A stretch of DNA of 64,000 nucleotides from Siphonodentalium dalli (Eukaryota > Mollusca > Scaphopoda > Gadilida > Siphonodentaliidae): assembly GCA_032622095.1 (NCBI GenBank), contig CP136063.1, forward strand, positions 281,659,426-281,723,425. The letters are read 5' to 3'. The notes beneath the pieces were generated by a model. The model was not told the DNA's origin. It saw nothing but the letters and a program-made list of their open reading frames with translations, and ran no database searches. The position numbers were made by a program, and so were the translations under genes. Shown piece by piece: positions 1 to 14,241 of the stretch (position 1 is the first letter of the stretch; every line of letters starts with the position of its first letter).

Positions 1-3000
1 GTCCATCTATCCGGTCTTATATCTCAGACACATGAATGTTCCCTTATAATTGTGATTGTATATATGTATACTGGATTGACTTTGTCCATCTATCCGGTCT
101 TATATCTCAGACACATGAATGTTCCCTTATAATTGTGATGGTATATATGTATACTGGATTGACTTTGTCCATCTATCCGGTCTTATATCTCAGACACATG
201 AATGTTCCCTTATAATTGTGATTGTATATATGTATACTGGATTGACTTTGTCCATCTATCCGGTCTTATATCTCAGACACATGAATGTTCCATTATAATT
301 GTGATTGTATATATGTATACTGGATTGACTTTGTCCATCTATCCGGTCTTATATCTCAGACACATGAATGTTCCCTTATAATTGTGATGGTATATATGTA
401 TACTGGATTGACTTTGTCCATCTATCCGGTCTTATATCTCAGACACATGAATGTTCCCTTATAATTGTGATTGTATATATGTATACTGGATTGACTTTGT
501 ATATCTATCCGGTCTTATATCTCAGACACATGAATGTTCCCTTATAATTGTGATGGTATATATGTATACTGGATTGACTTTGTCCATCTATCCGGTCTTA
601 TATCTCAGACACATGAATGTTCCCTTATAATTGTGATGGTATATATGTATACTGGATTGACTTTGTCCATCTATCCGGTCTTATATCTCAGACACATGAA
701 TGTTCCCTTATAATTGTGATTGTATATATGTATACTGGATTGACTTTGTCCATCTATCCGGTCTTATATCTCAGACACATGAATGTTCCCTTATAATTGT
801 GATGGTATATATGTATACTGGATTGACTTTGTCCATCTATCCGGTGTTATATATCTCAGACACATGAATGTTCCCTTATAATTGTGATGGTATATATGTA
901 TACTGGATTGACTTTGTCCATCTATCCGGTCTTATATCTCAGACACATGAATGTTCCCTTATAATTGTGATGGTATATATGTATACTGGATTGACTTTGT
1001 CCATCTATCCGGTCTTATATCTCAGACACATGAATGTTCCCTTATAATTGTGATGGTATATATGTATACTGGATTGACTTTGTCCATCTATCCGGTGTTA
1101 TATATCTCAGACACATGAATGTTCCCTTATAATTGTGATGGTATATATGTATACTGGATTGACTTTGTCCCTCTATCCGGTCTTATATCTCAGACACATG
1201 AATGTTCCCTTATAATTGTGATGGTATATATGTATACTGGATTGACTTTGTCCATCTATCCGGTCTTATATCTCAGACACATGAATGTTCCCTTATAATT
1301 GTGATGGTATATATGTATACTGGATTGACTTTGTCCATCTATCCGGTCTTATATCTCAGACACATGAATGTTCCCTTATAATTGTGATGGTATATATGTA
1401 TACTGGATTGACTTTGTCCATCTATCCGGTCTTATATCTCAGACACATGAATGTTCCCTTATAATTGTGATGGTATATATGTATACTGGATTGACTTTGT
1501 CCATCTATCCGGTCTTATATCTCAGACACATGAATGTTCCCTTATAATTGTGATGGTATATATGTATACTGGATTGACTTTGTCCATCTATCCGGTCTTA
1601 TATCTCAGACACATGAATGTTCCCTTATAATTGTGATGGTATATATGTATACTGGATTGACTTTGTCCATCTATCCGGTCTTATATCTCAGACACATGAA
1701 TGTTCCCTTATAATTGTGATTGTATATATGTATACTGGATTGACTTTGTCCATCTATCCGGTCTTATATCTCAGACACATGAATGTTCCCTTATAATTGT
1801 GATGGTATATATGTATACTGGATTGACTTTGTCCATCTATCCGGTCTTATATCTCAGACACATGAATGTTCCCTTATAATTGTGATGGTATATATGTATA
1901 CTGGATTGACTTTGTATATCTATCCGGTCTTATATCTCAGACACATGAATGTTCCATTATAATTGTGATGGTATATATGTATACTGGATTGACTTTGTAT
2001 ATCTATCCGGTCTTATATCTCAGACACATGAATGTTCCATTATAATTGTGATGGTATATATGTATACTGGATTGACTTTGTATATCTATCCAGTCTTATA
2101 TCTCAGACACATGAATGTTCCATTATAATTGTGATGGTATATATGTATACTGGATTGACTTTGTCCATCTATCCGGTCTTATATCTCAGACACATGAATG
2201 TTTCCTTATAATTGTGATGGTATATATGTATACTGGATTGACTTTGTCCATCTATCCGGTGTTATATCTCAGACACATGAATGTTCCCTTATAATTGTGA
2301 TGGTATATATGTATACTGGATTGACTTTGTCCATCTATCCGGTCTTATATCTCAGACACATGAATGTTCCCTTATAATTGTGATGGTATATATGTATACT
2401 AGATTGACTTTGTCCATCTATCCGGTCTTATATCTCAGACACATGAATGTTCCCTTATAATTGTGATGGTATATATGTATACTGGATTGACTTTGTCCAT
2501 CTATCCGGTCTTATATCTCAGACACATGAATGTTCCCTTATAATTGTGATGGTATATATGTATACTGGATTGACTTTGTCCATCTATCCGGTCTTATATC
2601 TCAGACACATGAATGTTCCATTATAATTGTGATGGTATATATGTATACTGGATTGACTTTGTATATCTATCCGGTCTTATATCTCAGACACATGAATGTT
2701 CCCTTATAATTGTGATGGTATATATGTATACTGGATTGACTTTGTCCATCTATCCGGTCTTATATCTCAGACACATGAATGTTCCCTTATAATTGTGATG
2801 GTATATATGTATACTGGATTGACTTTGTATATCTATCCGGTCTTATATCTCAGACACATGAATGTTCCCTTATAATTGTGATGGTATATATGTATACTGG
2901 ATTGACTTTGTCCATCTATCCGGTCTTATATCTCAGACACATGAATGTTCCATTATAATTGTGATGGTATATATGTATACTGGATTGACTTTGTCCATCT

Positions 3001-4574
3001 ATCCAGTCTTATATCTCAGACACATGAATGTTCCCTTATAATTGTGATGGTATATATGTATACTGGATTGACTTTGTATATCTATCCGGTCTTATATCTC
3101 AGACACATGAATGTTCCCTTATAATTGTGATTGTATATATGTATACTGGATTGACTTTGTCCATCTATCCAGTCTTATATCTCAGACACATGAATGTTCC
3201 CTTATAATTGTGATGGTATATATGTATACTGGATTGACTTTGTATATCTATCCGGTCTTATATCTCAGACACATGAATGTTCCCTTATAATTGTGATGGT
3301 ATATATGTATACTGGATTGACTTTGTATATCTATCCGGTCTTATATCTCAGACACATGAATGTTCCCTTATAATTGTGATGGTATATATGTATACTGGAT
3401 TGACTTTGTCCATCTATCCAGTCTTATATCTCAGACACATGAATGTTCCCTTATAATTGTGATGGTATATATGTATACTGGATTGACTTTGTATATCTAT
3501 CCGGTCTTATATCTCAGACACATGAATGTTCCCTTATAATTGTGATTGTATATATGTATACTGGATTGACTTTGTCCATCTATCCAGTCTTATATCTCAG
3601 ACACATGAATGTTCCCTTATAATTGTGATGGTATATATGTATACTGGATTGACTTTGTATATCTATCCGGTCTTATATCTCAGACACATGAATGTTCCCT
3701 TATAATTGTGATGGTATATATGTATACTGGATTGACTTTGTCCATCTATCCGGTCTTTTATCTCAGACACATGAATGTTCCATTATAATTGTGATGGTAT
3801 ATATGTATACTGGATTGACTTTGTCCATCTATCCGGTCTTATATCTCAGACACATGAATGTTCCCTTATAATTGTGATGGTATATATGTATACTGGATTG
3901 ACTTTGTATATCTATCCGGTCTTATATCTCAGACACATGAATGTTCCCTTATAATTGTGATGGTATATATGTATACTGGATTGACTTTGTATATCTATCC
4001 GGTCTTATATCTCAGACACATGAATGTTCCCTTATAATTGTGATGGTATATATGTATACTGGATTGACTTTGTATATCTATCCGGTCTTATATCTCAGAC
4101 ACATGAATGTTCCCTTATAATTGTGATGGTATATATGTATACTGGATTGACTTTGTCCATCTATCCGGTCTTATATCTCAGACACATGAATGTTCCCTTA
4201 TAATTGTGATGGTATATATGTATACTGGATTGACTTTGTATATCTATCCGGTCTTATATCTCAGACACATGAATGTTCCCTTATAATTGTGATGGTATAT
4301 ATGTATACTGGATTGACTTTGTCCATCTATCCGGTCTTATATCTCAGACACATGAATGTTCCCTTATAATTGTGATGGTATATATGTATACTGGATTGAC
4401 TTTGTCCATCTATCCGGTCTTATATCTCAGACACATGAATGTTCCCTTATAATTGTGATGGTATATATGTATACTGGATTGACTTTGTCCATCTATCCGG
4501 TGTTATATCTCAGACACATGAATGTTCCCTTATAATTGTGATGGTATATATGTATACTGGATTGACTTTGTATA

Positions 4575-7500
4575 TCTATCCGGTCTTATATCTCAGACAC
4601 ATGAATGTTCCCTTATAATTGTGATGGTATATATGTATACTGGATTGACTTTGTCCATCTATCCGGTCTTATATCTCAGACACATGAATGTTCCCTTATA
4701 ATTGTGATTGTATATATGTATACTGGATTGACTTTGTCCATCTATCCGGTCTTATATCTCAGACACATGAATGTTCCCTTATAATTGTGATGGTATATAT
4801 GTATACTGGATTGACTTTGTCCATCTATCCGGTCTTATATCTCAGACACATGAATGTTCCATTATAATTGTGATGGTATATATGTATACTGGATTGACTT
4901 TGTATATCTATCCGGTCTTATATCTCAGACACATGAATGTTCCCTTATAATTGTGATGGTATATATGTATACTGGATTGACTTTGTCCATCTATCCGGTC
5001 TTATATCTCAGACACATGAATGTTCCCTTATAATTGTGATGGTATATATGTATACTGGATTGACTTTGTCCATCTATCCGGTCTTATATCTCAGACACAT
5101 GAATGTTCCCTTATAATTGTGATTGTATATATGTATACTGGATTGACTTTGTCCATCTATCCGGTCTTATATCTCAGACACATGAATGTTCCCTTATAAT
5201 TGTGATGGTATATATGTATACTGGATTGACTTTGTCCATCTATCCGGTCTTATATCTCAGACACATGAATGTTCCCTTATAATTGTGATGGTATATATGT
5301 ATACTGGATTGACTTTGTCCATCTATCCGGTCTTATATCTCAGACACATGAATGTTCCCTTATAATTGTGATGGTATATATGTATACTGGATTGACTTTG
5401 TCCATCTATCCGGTCTTATATCTCAGACACATGAATGTTCCCTTATAATTGTGATGGTATATATGTATACTGGATTGACTTTGTCCATCTATCCGGTCTT
5501 ATATCTCAGACACATGAATGTTCCCTTATAATTGTGATTGTATATATGTATACTGGATTGACTTTGTCCATCTATCCGGTCTTATATCTCAGACACATGA
5601 ATGTTCCCTTATAATTGTGATGGTATATATGTATACTAGATTGACTTTGTCCATCTATCCGGTCTTATATCTCAGACACATGAATGTTCCCTTATAATTG
5701 TGATTGTATATATGTATACTGGATTGACTTTGTCCATCTATCCGGTGTTATATATCTCAGACACATGAATGTTCCCTTATAATTGTGATGGTATATATGT
5801 ATACTGGATTGACTTTGTCCATCTATCCGGTCTTATATCTCAGACACATGAATGTTCCCTTATAATTGTGATGGTATATATGTATACTGGATTGACTTTG
5901 TATATCTATCCGGTCTTATATCTCAGACACATGAATGTTCCCTTATAATTGTGATGGTATATATGTATACTGGATTGACTTTGTATATCTATCCGGTCTT
6001 ATATCTCAGACACATGAATGTTCCATTATAATTGTGATGGTATATATGTATACTGGATTGACTTTGTATATCTATCCGGTCTTATATCTCAGACACATGA
6101 ATGTTCCATTATAATTGTGATGGTATATATGTATACTGGATTGACTTTGTCCATCTATCCGGTCTTATATCTCAGACACATGAATGTTCCCTTATAATTG
6201 TGATGGTATATATGTATACTGGATTGACTTTGTCCATCTATCCGGTCTTATATCTCAGACACATGAATGTTCCCTTATAATTTCGATGGTATATATGTAT
6301 ACTGGATTGACTTTGTCCATCTATCCAGTCTTATATCTCAGACACATGAATGTTCCCTTATAATTGTGATGGTATATATGTATACTGGATTGACTTTGTA
6401 TATCTATCCGGTCTTATATCTCAGACACATGAATGTTCCCTTATAATTGTGATTGTATATATGTATACTGGATTGACTTTGTCCATCTATCCAGTCTTAT
6501 ATCTCAGACACATGAATGTTCCCTTATAATTGTGATGGTATATATGTATACTGGATTGACTTTGTCCATCTATCCGGTCTTATATCTCAGACACATGAAT
6601 GTTCCCTTATAATTGTGATGGTATATATGTATACTGGATTGACTTTGTCCATCTATCCGGTCTTATATCTCAGACACATGAATGTTCCCTTATAATTGTG
6701 ATGGTATATATGTATACTGGATTGACTTTGTCCATCTATCCGGTCTTATATCTCAGACACATGAATGTTCCCTTATAATTGTGATGGTATATATGTATAC
6801 TGGATTGACTTTGTCCATCTATCCGGTCTTATATCTCAGACACATGAATGTTCCCTTATAATTGTGATGGTATATATGTATACTGGATTGACTTTGTCCA
6901 TCTATCCGGTCTTATATCTCAGACACATGAATGTTCCCTTATAATTGTGATTGTATATATGTATACTGGATTGACTTTGTATATCTATCCGGTCTTATAT
7001 CTCAGACACATGAATGTTCCATTATAATTGTGATGGTATATATGTATACTGGAATGACTTTGTCCATCTATCCGGTGTTATATATCTCAGACACATGAAT
7101 GTTCCCTTATAATTGTGATTGTATATATGTATACTGGATTGACTTTGTCCATCTATCCGGTCTTATATCTCAGACACATGAATGTTCCCTTATAATTGTG
7201 ATGGTATATATGTATACTGGATTGACTTTGTCCATCTATCCGGTCTTATATCTCAGACACATGAATGTTCCCTTATAATTGTGATGGTATATATGTATAC
7301 TGGATTGACTTTGTATATCTATCCGGTCTTATATCTCAGACACATGAATGTTCCATTATAATTGTGATGGTATATATGTATACTGGATTGACTTTGTATA
7401 TCTATCCGGTCTTATATCTCAGACACATGAATGTTCCATTATAATTGTGATGGTATATATGTATACTGGATTGACTTTGTATATCTATCCGGTCTTATAT

Positions 7501-7931
7501 CTCAGACACATGAATGTTCCATTATAATTGTGATGGTATATATGTATACTGGATTGACTTTGTCCATCTATCCGGTCTTATATCTCAGACACTTGAATGT
7601 TCCCTTATAATTGTGATGGTATATATGTATACTGGATTGACTTTGTCCATCTATCCGGTGTTATATCTCAGACACATGAATGTTCCCTTATAATTGTGAT
7701 GGTATATATGTATACTGGATTGATATTGTCCATCTATCCGGTCTTATATCTCAGACACATGAATGTTCCCTTATAATTGTGATGGTATATATGTATACTG
7801 GATTGACTTTGTCCATCTATCCGGTCTTATATCTCAGACACATGAATGTTCCCTTATAATTGTGATTGTATATATGTATACTGGATTGACTTTGTCCATC
7901 TATCCGGTGTTATATCTCAGACACATTAATG
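4575..7931 (+). repeat. Higher-order satellite block, copy A
   Basis: This block recurs at 8,232-11,588 with a constant offset of 3,657 bp. Private variants fall at matching places in both copies: tatactaga near 5,635 and 9,292, ataatttcga near 6,281 and 9,938, ggaatgac near 7,052 and 10,709, and cacattaatg near 7,924 and 11,581. Identity stops at about 4,575 and 7,931, where the unit variants diverge. This shows a segmental duplication of about 40 satellite units. Confidence 0.9.
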
Positions 7932-8231
7932 TTCCATTATAATTGTGATGGTATATATGTATACTGGATTGACTTTGTATATCTATCCGGTCTTATATCT
8001 CAGACACATGAATGTTCCATTATAATTGTGATGGTATATATGTATACTGGATTGACTTTGTATATCTATCCGGTCTTATATCTCAGACACATGAATGTTC
8101 CATTATAATTGTGATGGTATATATGTATACTGGATTGACTTTGTCCATCTATCCGGTCTTATATCTCAGACACTTGAATGTTCCCTTATAATTGTGATGG
8201 TATATATGTATACTGGATTGATATTGTCCAT

Positions 8232-11200
8232 CTATCCGGTCTTATATCTCAGACACATGAATGTTCCCTTATAATTGTGATGGTATATATGTATACTGGA
8301 TTGACTTTGTCCATCTATCCGGTCTTATATCTCAGACACATGAATGTTCCCTTATAATTGTGATTGTATATATGTATACTGGATTGACTTTGTCCATCTA
8401 TCCGGTCTTATATCTCAGACACATGAATGTTCCCTTATAATTGTGATGGTATATATGTATACTGGATTGACTTTGTCCATCTATCCGGTCTTATATCTCA
8501 GACACATGAATGTTCCATTATAATTGTGATGGTATATATGTATACTGGATTGACTTTGTATATCTATCCGGTCTTATATCTCAGACACATGAATGTTCCC
8601 TTATAATTGTGATGGTATATATGTATACTGGATTGACTTTGTCCATCTATCCGGTCTTATATCTCAGACACATGAATGTTCCCTTATAATTGTGATGGTA
8701 TATATGTATACTGGATTGACTTTGTCCATCTATCCGGTCTTATATCTCAGACACATGAATGTTCCCTTATAATTGTGATTGTATATATGTATACTGGATT
8801 GACTTTGTCCATCTATCCGGTCTTATATCTCAGACACATGAATGTTCCCTTATAATTGTGATGGTATATATGTATACTGGATTGACTTTGTCCATCTATC
8901 CGGTCTTATATCTCAGACACATGAATGTTCCCTTATAATTGTGATGGTATATATGTATACTGGATTGACTTTGTCCATCTATCCGGTCTTATATCTCAGA
9001 CACATGAATGTTCCCTTATAATTGTGATGGTATATATGTATACTGGATTGACTTTGTCCATCTATCCGGTCTTATATCTCAGACACATGAATGTTCCCTT
9101 ATAATTGTGATGGTATATATGTATACTGGATTGACTTTGTCCATCTATCCGGTCTTATATCTCAGACACATGAATGTTCCCTTATAATTGTGATTGTATA
9201 TATGTATACTGGATTGACTTTGTCCATCTATCCGGTCTTATATCTCAGACACATGAATGTTCCCTTATAATTGTGATGGTATATATGTATACTAGATTGA
9301 CTTTGTCCATCTATCCGGTCTTATATCTCAGACACATGAATGTTCCCTTATAATTGTGATTGTATATATGTATACTGGATTGACTTTGTCCATCTATCCG
9401 GTGTTATATATCTCAGACACATGAATGTTCCCTTATAATTGTGATGGTATATATGTATACTGGATTGACTTTGTCCATCTATCCGGTCTTATATCTCAGA
9501 CACATGAATGTTCCCTTATAATTGTGATGGTATATATGTATACTGGATTGACTTTGTATATCTATCCGGTCTTATATCTCAGACACATGAATGTTCCCTT
9601 ATAATTGTGATGGTATATATGTATACTGGATTGACTTTGTATATCTATCCGGTCTTATATCTCAGACACATGAATGTTCCATTATAATTGTGATGGTATA
9701 TATGTATACTGGATTGACTTTGTATATCTATCCGGTCTTATATCTCAGACACATGAATGTTCCATTATAATTGTGATGGTATATATGTATACTGGATTGA
9801 CTTTGTCCATCTATCCGGTCTTATATCTCAGACACATGAATGTTCCCTTATAATTGTGATGGTATATATGTATACTGGATTGACTTTGTCCATCTATCCG
9901 GTCTTATATCTCAGACACATGAATGTTCCCTTATAATTTCGATGGTATATATGTATACTGGATTGACTTTGTCCATCTATCCAGTCTTATATCTCAGACA
10001 CATGAATGTTCCCTTATAATTGTGATGGTATATATGTATACTGGATTGACTTTGTATATCTATCCGGTCTTATATCTCAGACACATGAATGTTCCCTTAT
10101 AATTGTGATTGTATATATGTATACTGGATTGACTTTGTCCATCTATCCAGTCTTATATCTCAGACACATGAATGTTCCCTTATAATTGTGATGGTATATA
10201 TGTATACTGGATTGACTTTGTCCATCTATCCGGTCTTATATCTCAGACACATGAATGTTCCCTTATAATTGTGATGGTATATATGTATACTGGATTGACT
10301 TTGTCCATCTATCCGGTCTTATATCTCAGACACATGAATGTTCCCTTATAATTGTGATGGTATATATGTATACTGGATTGACTTTGTCCATCTATCCGGT
10401 CTTATATCTCAGACACATGAATGTTCCCTTATAATTGTGATGGTATATATGTATACTGGATTGACTTTGTCCATCTATCCGGTCTTATATCTCAGACACA
10501 TGAATGTTCCCTTATAATTGTGATGGTATATATGTATACTGGATTGACTTTGTCCATCTATCCGGTCTTATATCTCAGACACATGAATGTTCCCTTATAA
10601 TTGTGATTGTATATATGTATACTGGATTGACTTTGTATATCTATCCGGTCTTATATCTCAGACACATGAATGTTCCATTATAATTGTGATGGTATATATG
10701 TATACTGGAATGACTTTGTCCATCTATCCGGTGTTATATATCTCAGACACATGAATGTTCCCTTATAATTGTGATTGTATATATGTATACTGGATTGACT
10801 TTGTCCATCTATCCGGTCTTATATCTCAGACACATGAATGTTCCCTTATAATTGTGATGGTATATATGTATACTGGATTGACTTTGTCCATCTATCCGGT
10901 CTTATATCTCAGACACATGAATGTTCCCTTATAATTGTGATGGTATATATGTATACTGGATTGACTTTGTATATCTATCCGGTCTTATATCTCAGACACA
11001 TGAATGTTCCATTATAATTGTGATGGTATATATGTATACTGGATTGACTTTGTATATCTATCCGGTCTTATATCTCAGACACATGAATGTTCCATTATAA
11101 TTGTGATGGTATATATGTATACTGGATTGACTTTGTATATCTATCCGGTCTTATATCTCAGACACATGAATGTTCCATTATAATTGTGATGGTATATATG

Positions 11201-11588
11201 TATACTGGATTGACTTTGTCCATCTATCCGGTCTTATATCTCAGACACTTGAATGTTCCCTTATAATTGTGATGGTATATATGTATACTGGATTGACTTT
11301 GTCCATCTATCCGGTGTTATATCTCAGACACATGAATGTTCCCTTATAATTGTGATGGTATATATGTATACTGGATTGATATTGTCCATCTATCCGGTCT
11401 TATATCTCAGACACATGAATGTTCCCTTATAATTGTGATGGTATATATGTATACTGGATTGACTTTGTCCATCTATCCGGTCTTATATCTCAGACACATG
11501 AATGTTCCCTTATAATTGTGATTGTATATATGTATACTGGATTGACTTTGTCCATCTATCCGGTGTTATATCTCAGACACATTAATGT
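8232..11588 (+). repeat. Higher-order satellite block, copy B
   Basis: Second copy of the 3.36-kb block at 4,575-7,931, separated from it by 300 bp of ordinary satellite. The same unit variants, including the two-base insertions, occur in the same order, so the two blocks derive from one recent duplication within the array. Confidence 0.9.
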
Positions 11589-11850
11589 TCCCTTATAATT
11601 GTGATGGTATATATGTATACTGGATTGACTTTGTCCATCTATCCGGTCTTATATCTCAGACACATGAATGTTCCCTTATAATTGTGATGGTATATATGTA
11701 TACTGGATTGACTTTGTCCATCTATCCGGTCTTATATCTCAGACACATGAATGTTCCATTATAATTGTGATGGTATATATGTATACTGGATTGACTTTGT
11801 ATATCTATCCGGTGTTATATCTCAGACACATGAATGTTCCCTTATAATTG

Positions 11851-11973
11851 CAGCCTTCATAATTGGCTACGGCAATCGGCAATGCCGAAGCCATTTGCTG
11901 AAGCAAACTGGGCCACGGTAAAGGGTTGCCGTAGCAGATTGCCGAAGCCAATCAATCTGAATTAAAAGGGCTG
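11851..11973. mobile_element. 123-bp palindromic MITE inserted in the satellite
   Basis: A GC-richer segment interrupts one 83-bp unit. It begins CAGCC and ends GGGCTG, and TAATTG stands on both sides (11,845-11,850 and 11,974-11,979), as a 6-bp target duplication would. Removing one TAATTG and the insert restores a normal unit. Internally it is rich in GGCTACGGCAAT and GGCTTCGGCA words that pair with each other. It has no coding capacity. The superfamily is not identified. Confidence 0.8.
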
Positions 11974-12205
11974 TAATTGTGATGGTATATATGTATACTG
12001 GATTGACTTTGTCCATCTATCCGGTCTTATATCTCAGACACATGAATGTTCCCTTATAATTGTGATGGTATATATGTATACTGGATTGACTTTGTATATC
12101 TATCCGGTCTTATATCTCAGACACATGAATGTTCCCTTATAATTGTGATGGTATATATGTATACTGGATTGACTTTGTCCATCTATCCGGTCTTATATCT
12201 CAGAC

Positions 12206-12592
12206 ATGGGTTATTGGATCTGAATGAAAATTGATACAGAGGTTAGCCATTAGGAGCACTTTCATTAGAGTAGCCAATGAAACTGTTCACACTTTGCATT
12301 CTGGATTTATTCTTCTTTTATCTGAAAAATAAATGGTTTTCTTCACATATATCTTGGCCATTAATTGTCTGATGTCAATAAAATTTCAATTTGGTATGGA
12401 GGATTATCATTGGGAGTTCTTTCAAAAGAGTACCATGATGACGTTTGCAGTTGCCGTTCTCAAGTTATCCTTCTTTGTTTGTCTGAAGTAATTGTTTTTG
12501 TCTGTCAGCCTTGATTATCTCAAACATGGGATACTGCCTACAGCAACATACAGGATCTATGAGTCAATGAAATTCACTGATTTGAATACTGA
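12206..12592. other. Satellite flank with dispersed repeat, no gene
   Basis: Unique-looking DNA follows the array. Parts (gggttattggatctg, then a stretch around 12,390-12,500 with ttatccttctttgttt) resemble noncoding repeats at 32,755-32,850 and 37,600-37,900. From 12,511 it holds a copy of the sequence found at about 24,095-24,210, the right flank of the retroelement nest. No gene is seen. Confidence 0.6.
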
Positions 12593-12618
12593 GATACATA
12601 TTGATTATCTCAAACATG
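12593..12618 (+). repeat. Left flanking direct repeat of retroelement nest
   Basis: This 26-bp stretch matches 24,087-24,112 with one difference (gattAtctc against gattGtctc). The RNase H fragment stops exactly at its inner edge. It may be a long target duplication, or simply the second unit of a pre-existing tandem copy, since 12,511 onward carries the same sequence. Confidence 0.7.
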
Positions 12619-13120
12619 CAACTTCAAATTGATGAGTGGCTGTTATGAAAACAATTTCCCTGAGACAGGATTGCATAAACGAATCATGAGTGGCACCGGA
12701 ATTTAATACTGTCCCTGAAGCTGAATTGTCACAATAAATTGTAATTCTTTTGCCTGTATACCGACTACCCCACAATTGGAGACTGACTAAAATTGTAAGA
12801 AGTTCCAAACAATTTATATGCAAATTCAACTTCAAAATTAACTGAGGAAATTCCTTGTGAAAACATTCATTGGCACTAATTGCCCCACAGCCAGTTAAAG
12901 TGGAATCACATGCCAATTCGACATCTGGTGCTGACCATTCTTCAAGCATCATCATTGATATGCCGTTATAGTGACAAAGAAATTTTGACCACCACTCCAG
13001 ATCTTTCTTAACAAATTCCGGAATAGAAACTTTCTGCCTATTGATGTTGAATGTACGTAACCATGTTAAGAGTCGTGGGATTTGTAGCATCTTTTGGTTG
13101 CCCGCATCTGACGCCGGTGA
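12619..13120 (-). pseudogene. RNase H domain fragment of a DIRS-type retroelement
   Basis: The minus-strand frame keeps the RNase H pattern seen in DIRS/Ngaro-type pol proteins. A lead-in, IPEFVKKDLEWWSKFL, is followed by the catalytic Asp in ACDSTLTGCGA, the Glu in INCLELL and a second Asp in IYCDNSASG. The frame is cut at both ends. Upstream it fuses to an inverted-repeat arm, and downstream it stops at the 26-bp flanking repeat before the last catalytic region. It is plausibly the missing 3' continuation of the reverse transcriptase broken at 21,430, since both lie on the same strand and the RT ends just where RNase H should begin. It is not functional. Confidence 0.75.
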
Positions 13121-13556
13121 CTTTGTCACAGATGTCAAACGTCACGACAAATCGCCGGACACTTGAAACTGACAGATTGAACTAACAAGACGTGTATTAC
13201 TGAGAGATAGAAGGACTTGCCGACCGGCACAAGATGCGGATCCAACATTTGATACTATGTAAGTAGATCTTGGATAATTGCGGGCAAGTTGAGTAGTAAA
13301 GATACTACGAAATGGCGCTGCTAGCAATCGAATTTGCTTGTGAAATTCTTGCGGTAATTTAGCGTTTTCACCGCTCAATGGCTGTCAGTGTCAAGTCATG
13401 ATCGCTGGGATTATTTCTGAGTCCCGTTTTTAAATCCGGGGACATCCGTCCCGTCTTGAATCGCTGGTTGATTCCTATCTAATTTTGGTAATTACCAATA
13501 CAATTTCTGCTAAATTACAGCAGTTTGGCGCATAATTACTTGCCCGTTATTTCCAG
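13078..13556 (-). repeat. Inverted-repeat arm, left (about 480 bp)
   Basis: Reverse complement of 14,242-14,722 with few differences. Both arms start at ctggaaataacgggcaag on the inside and end at atgctacaaatccc on the outside. A frame through the arm (78 codons on the minus strand here, 61 on the plus strand in the other copy) reads the same peptide, but it matches no family I know. The outer end runs in frame into the RNase H fragment. Confidence 0.9.
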
Positions 13557-13677
13557 ACTGATTGTTGATAGGAACCAGAGACTTTTGTTTCTTCGGGCCA
13601 GTGAAGGCCTCTCTATAAGACGGGATCCTTTGATCCCATACCCTAGTTGAGGGTAAATAAATATGGCTTTGGGTCAT
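13557..13677 (-). pseudogene. Fragment: first 40 codons of the gag-like ORF
   Basis: This repeats the start of the large ORF at 19,988 (MTQSHNIYLPSTRLWDQRIP and on to INNQS) and then breaks off exactly at the inverted-repeat arm. The leader upstream (13,678 to about 14,050) also matches the leader at 19,989-20,490, including gggcttcactaacaatgatg. It is therefore a second, 3'-truncated copy of the same element sitting in the loop of the inverted repeat. Confidence 0.85.
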
Positions 13678-14241
13678 TTCACTCTATCTCTTCCTCCCTT
13701 CAAAAATGACACCTGGCATGAAAGAAAGAGTACACGACCAAATAAACAAAATGACCAACTAATGAGTTGGAATCAAAATTGCTACTTTAATATTCTATAT
13801 GGCAGTTACTCTGAATAGTAGCTCCATTTCATTGAAATTCAACATATAATAGCAGGATGCCACATTTTCATTCAAAAAATGATGCAAAAAATGGCTAAGT
13901 TCACCAAAAACTAACATTTGTGTGAAAATCGCAAAATTTCATTCATTTTCCGTCAAAAAATGGAAATACCTGAAGTAAGAGGGCTTCACTAACAATGATG
14001 CCCTAAAATGCAAATGTAATGGGCCAGAACCCCAAAAAAATGAAAAAATCGGAGGGCAAAAAATGTCCAAAATAATTTGACAAAAATGCCACAAAGAAAC
14101 AACAAAAACAGACAATACTGGGAGGAAACTTGGACTATATCCAAGGAAGCTCCCGAAACGATGTGTGGACAACGACGAAGTGTGTGAACACGACGATTTA
14201 AGATTCCCGACAAAATCTATCTCAAAATTTTGCAAGTAAAT
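13678..14241 (-). other. Leader copy of gag-like element and loop remainder
   Basis: From 13,678 to about 14,050 the sequence matches the 5' leader of the large gag-like ORF (19,989 to about 20,490). The remainder to 14,241 has no recognised counterpart in the window. Minus-strand ORFs here are short and have no domain. Confidence 0.6.

Larger units (their letters stand above)
1..12205 (+). repeat. 83-bp satellite array, about 145 copies
   Basis: A head-to-tail array with an 83-bp period runs from the left edge of the window to 12,205, interrupted once by a 123-bp insertion. Units differ at a few recurring positions: tgtccatc or tgtatatc, gttccctt or gttccatt, gatggtat or gattgtat, and ggtctta or ggtgttata with two extra bases. 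These variants mark subfamilies. The period is not a multiple of three, so ORFs inside it are accidental. The array is AT-rich and noncoding. The left boundary lies outside the window. Confidence 0.98.

Noticed and set aside
1-12205. Regular repeats resembling a CRISPR array
   Set aside because: Units are contiguous 83-bp satellites without spacers, in animal DNA with introns.
12046-12234. 62-codon ORF at the satellite end
   Set aside because: It is a translation of satellite units whose period is not a multiple of three.
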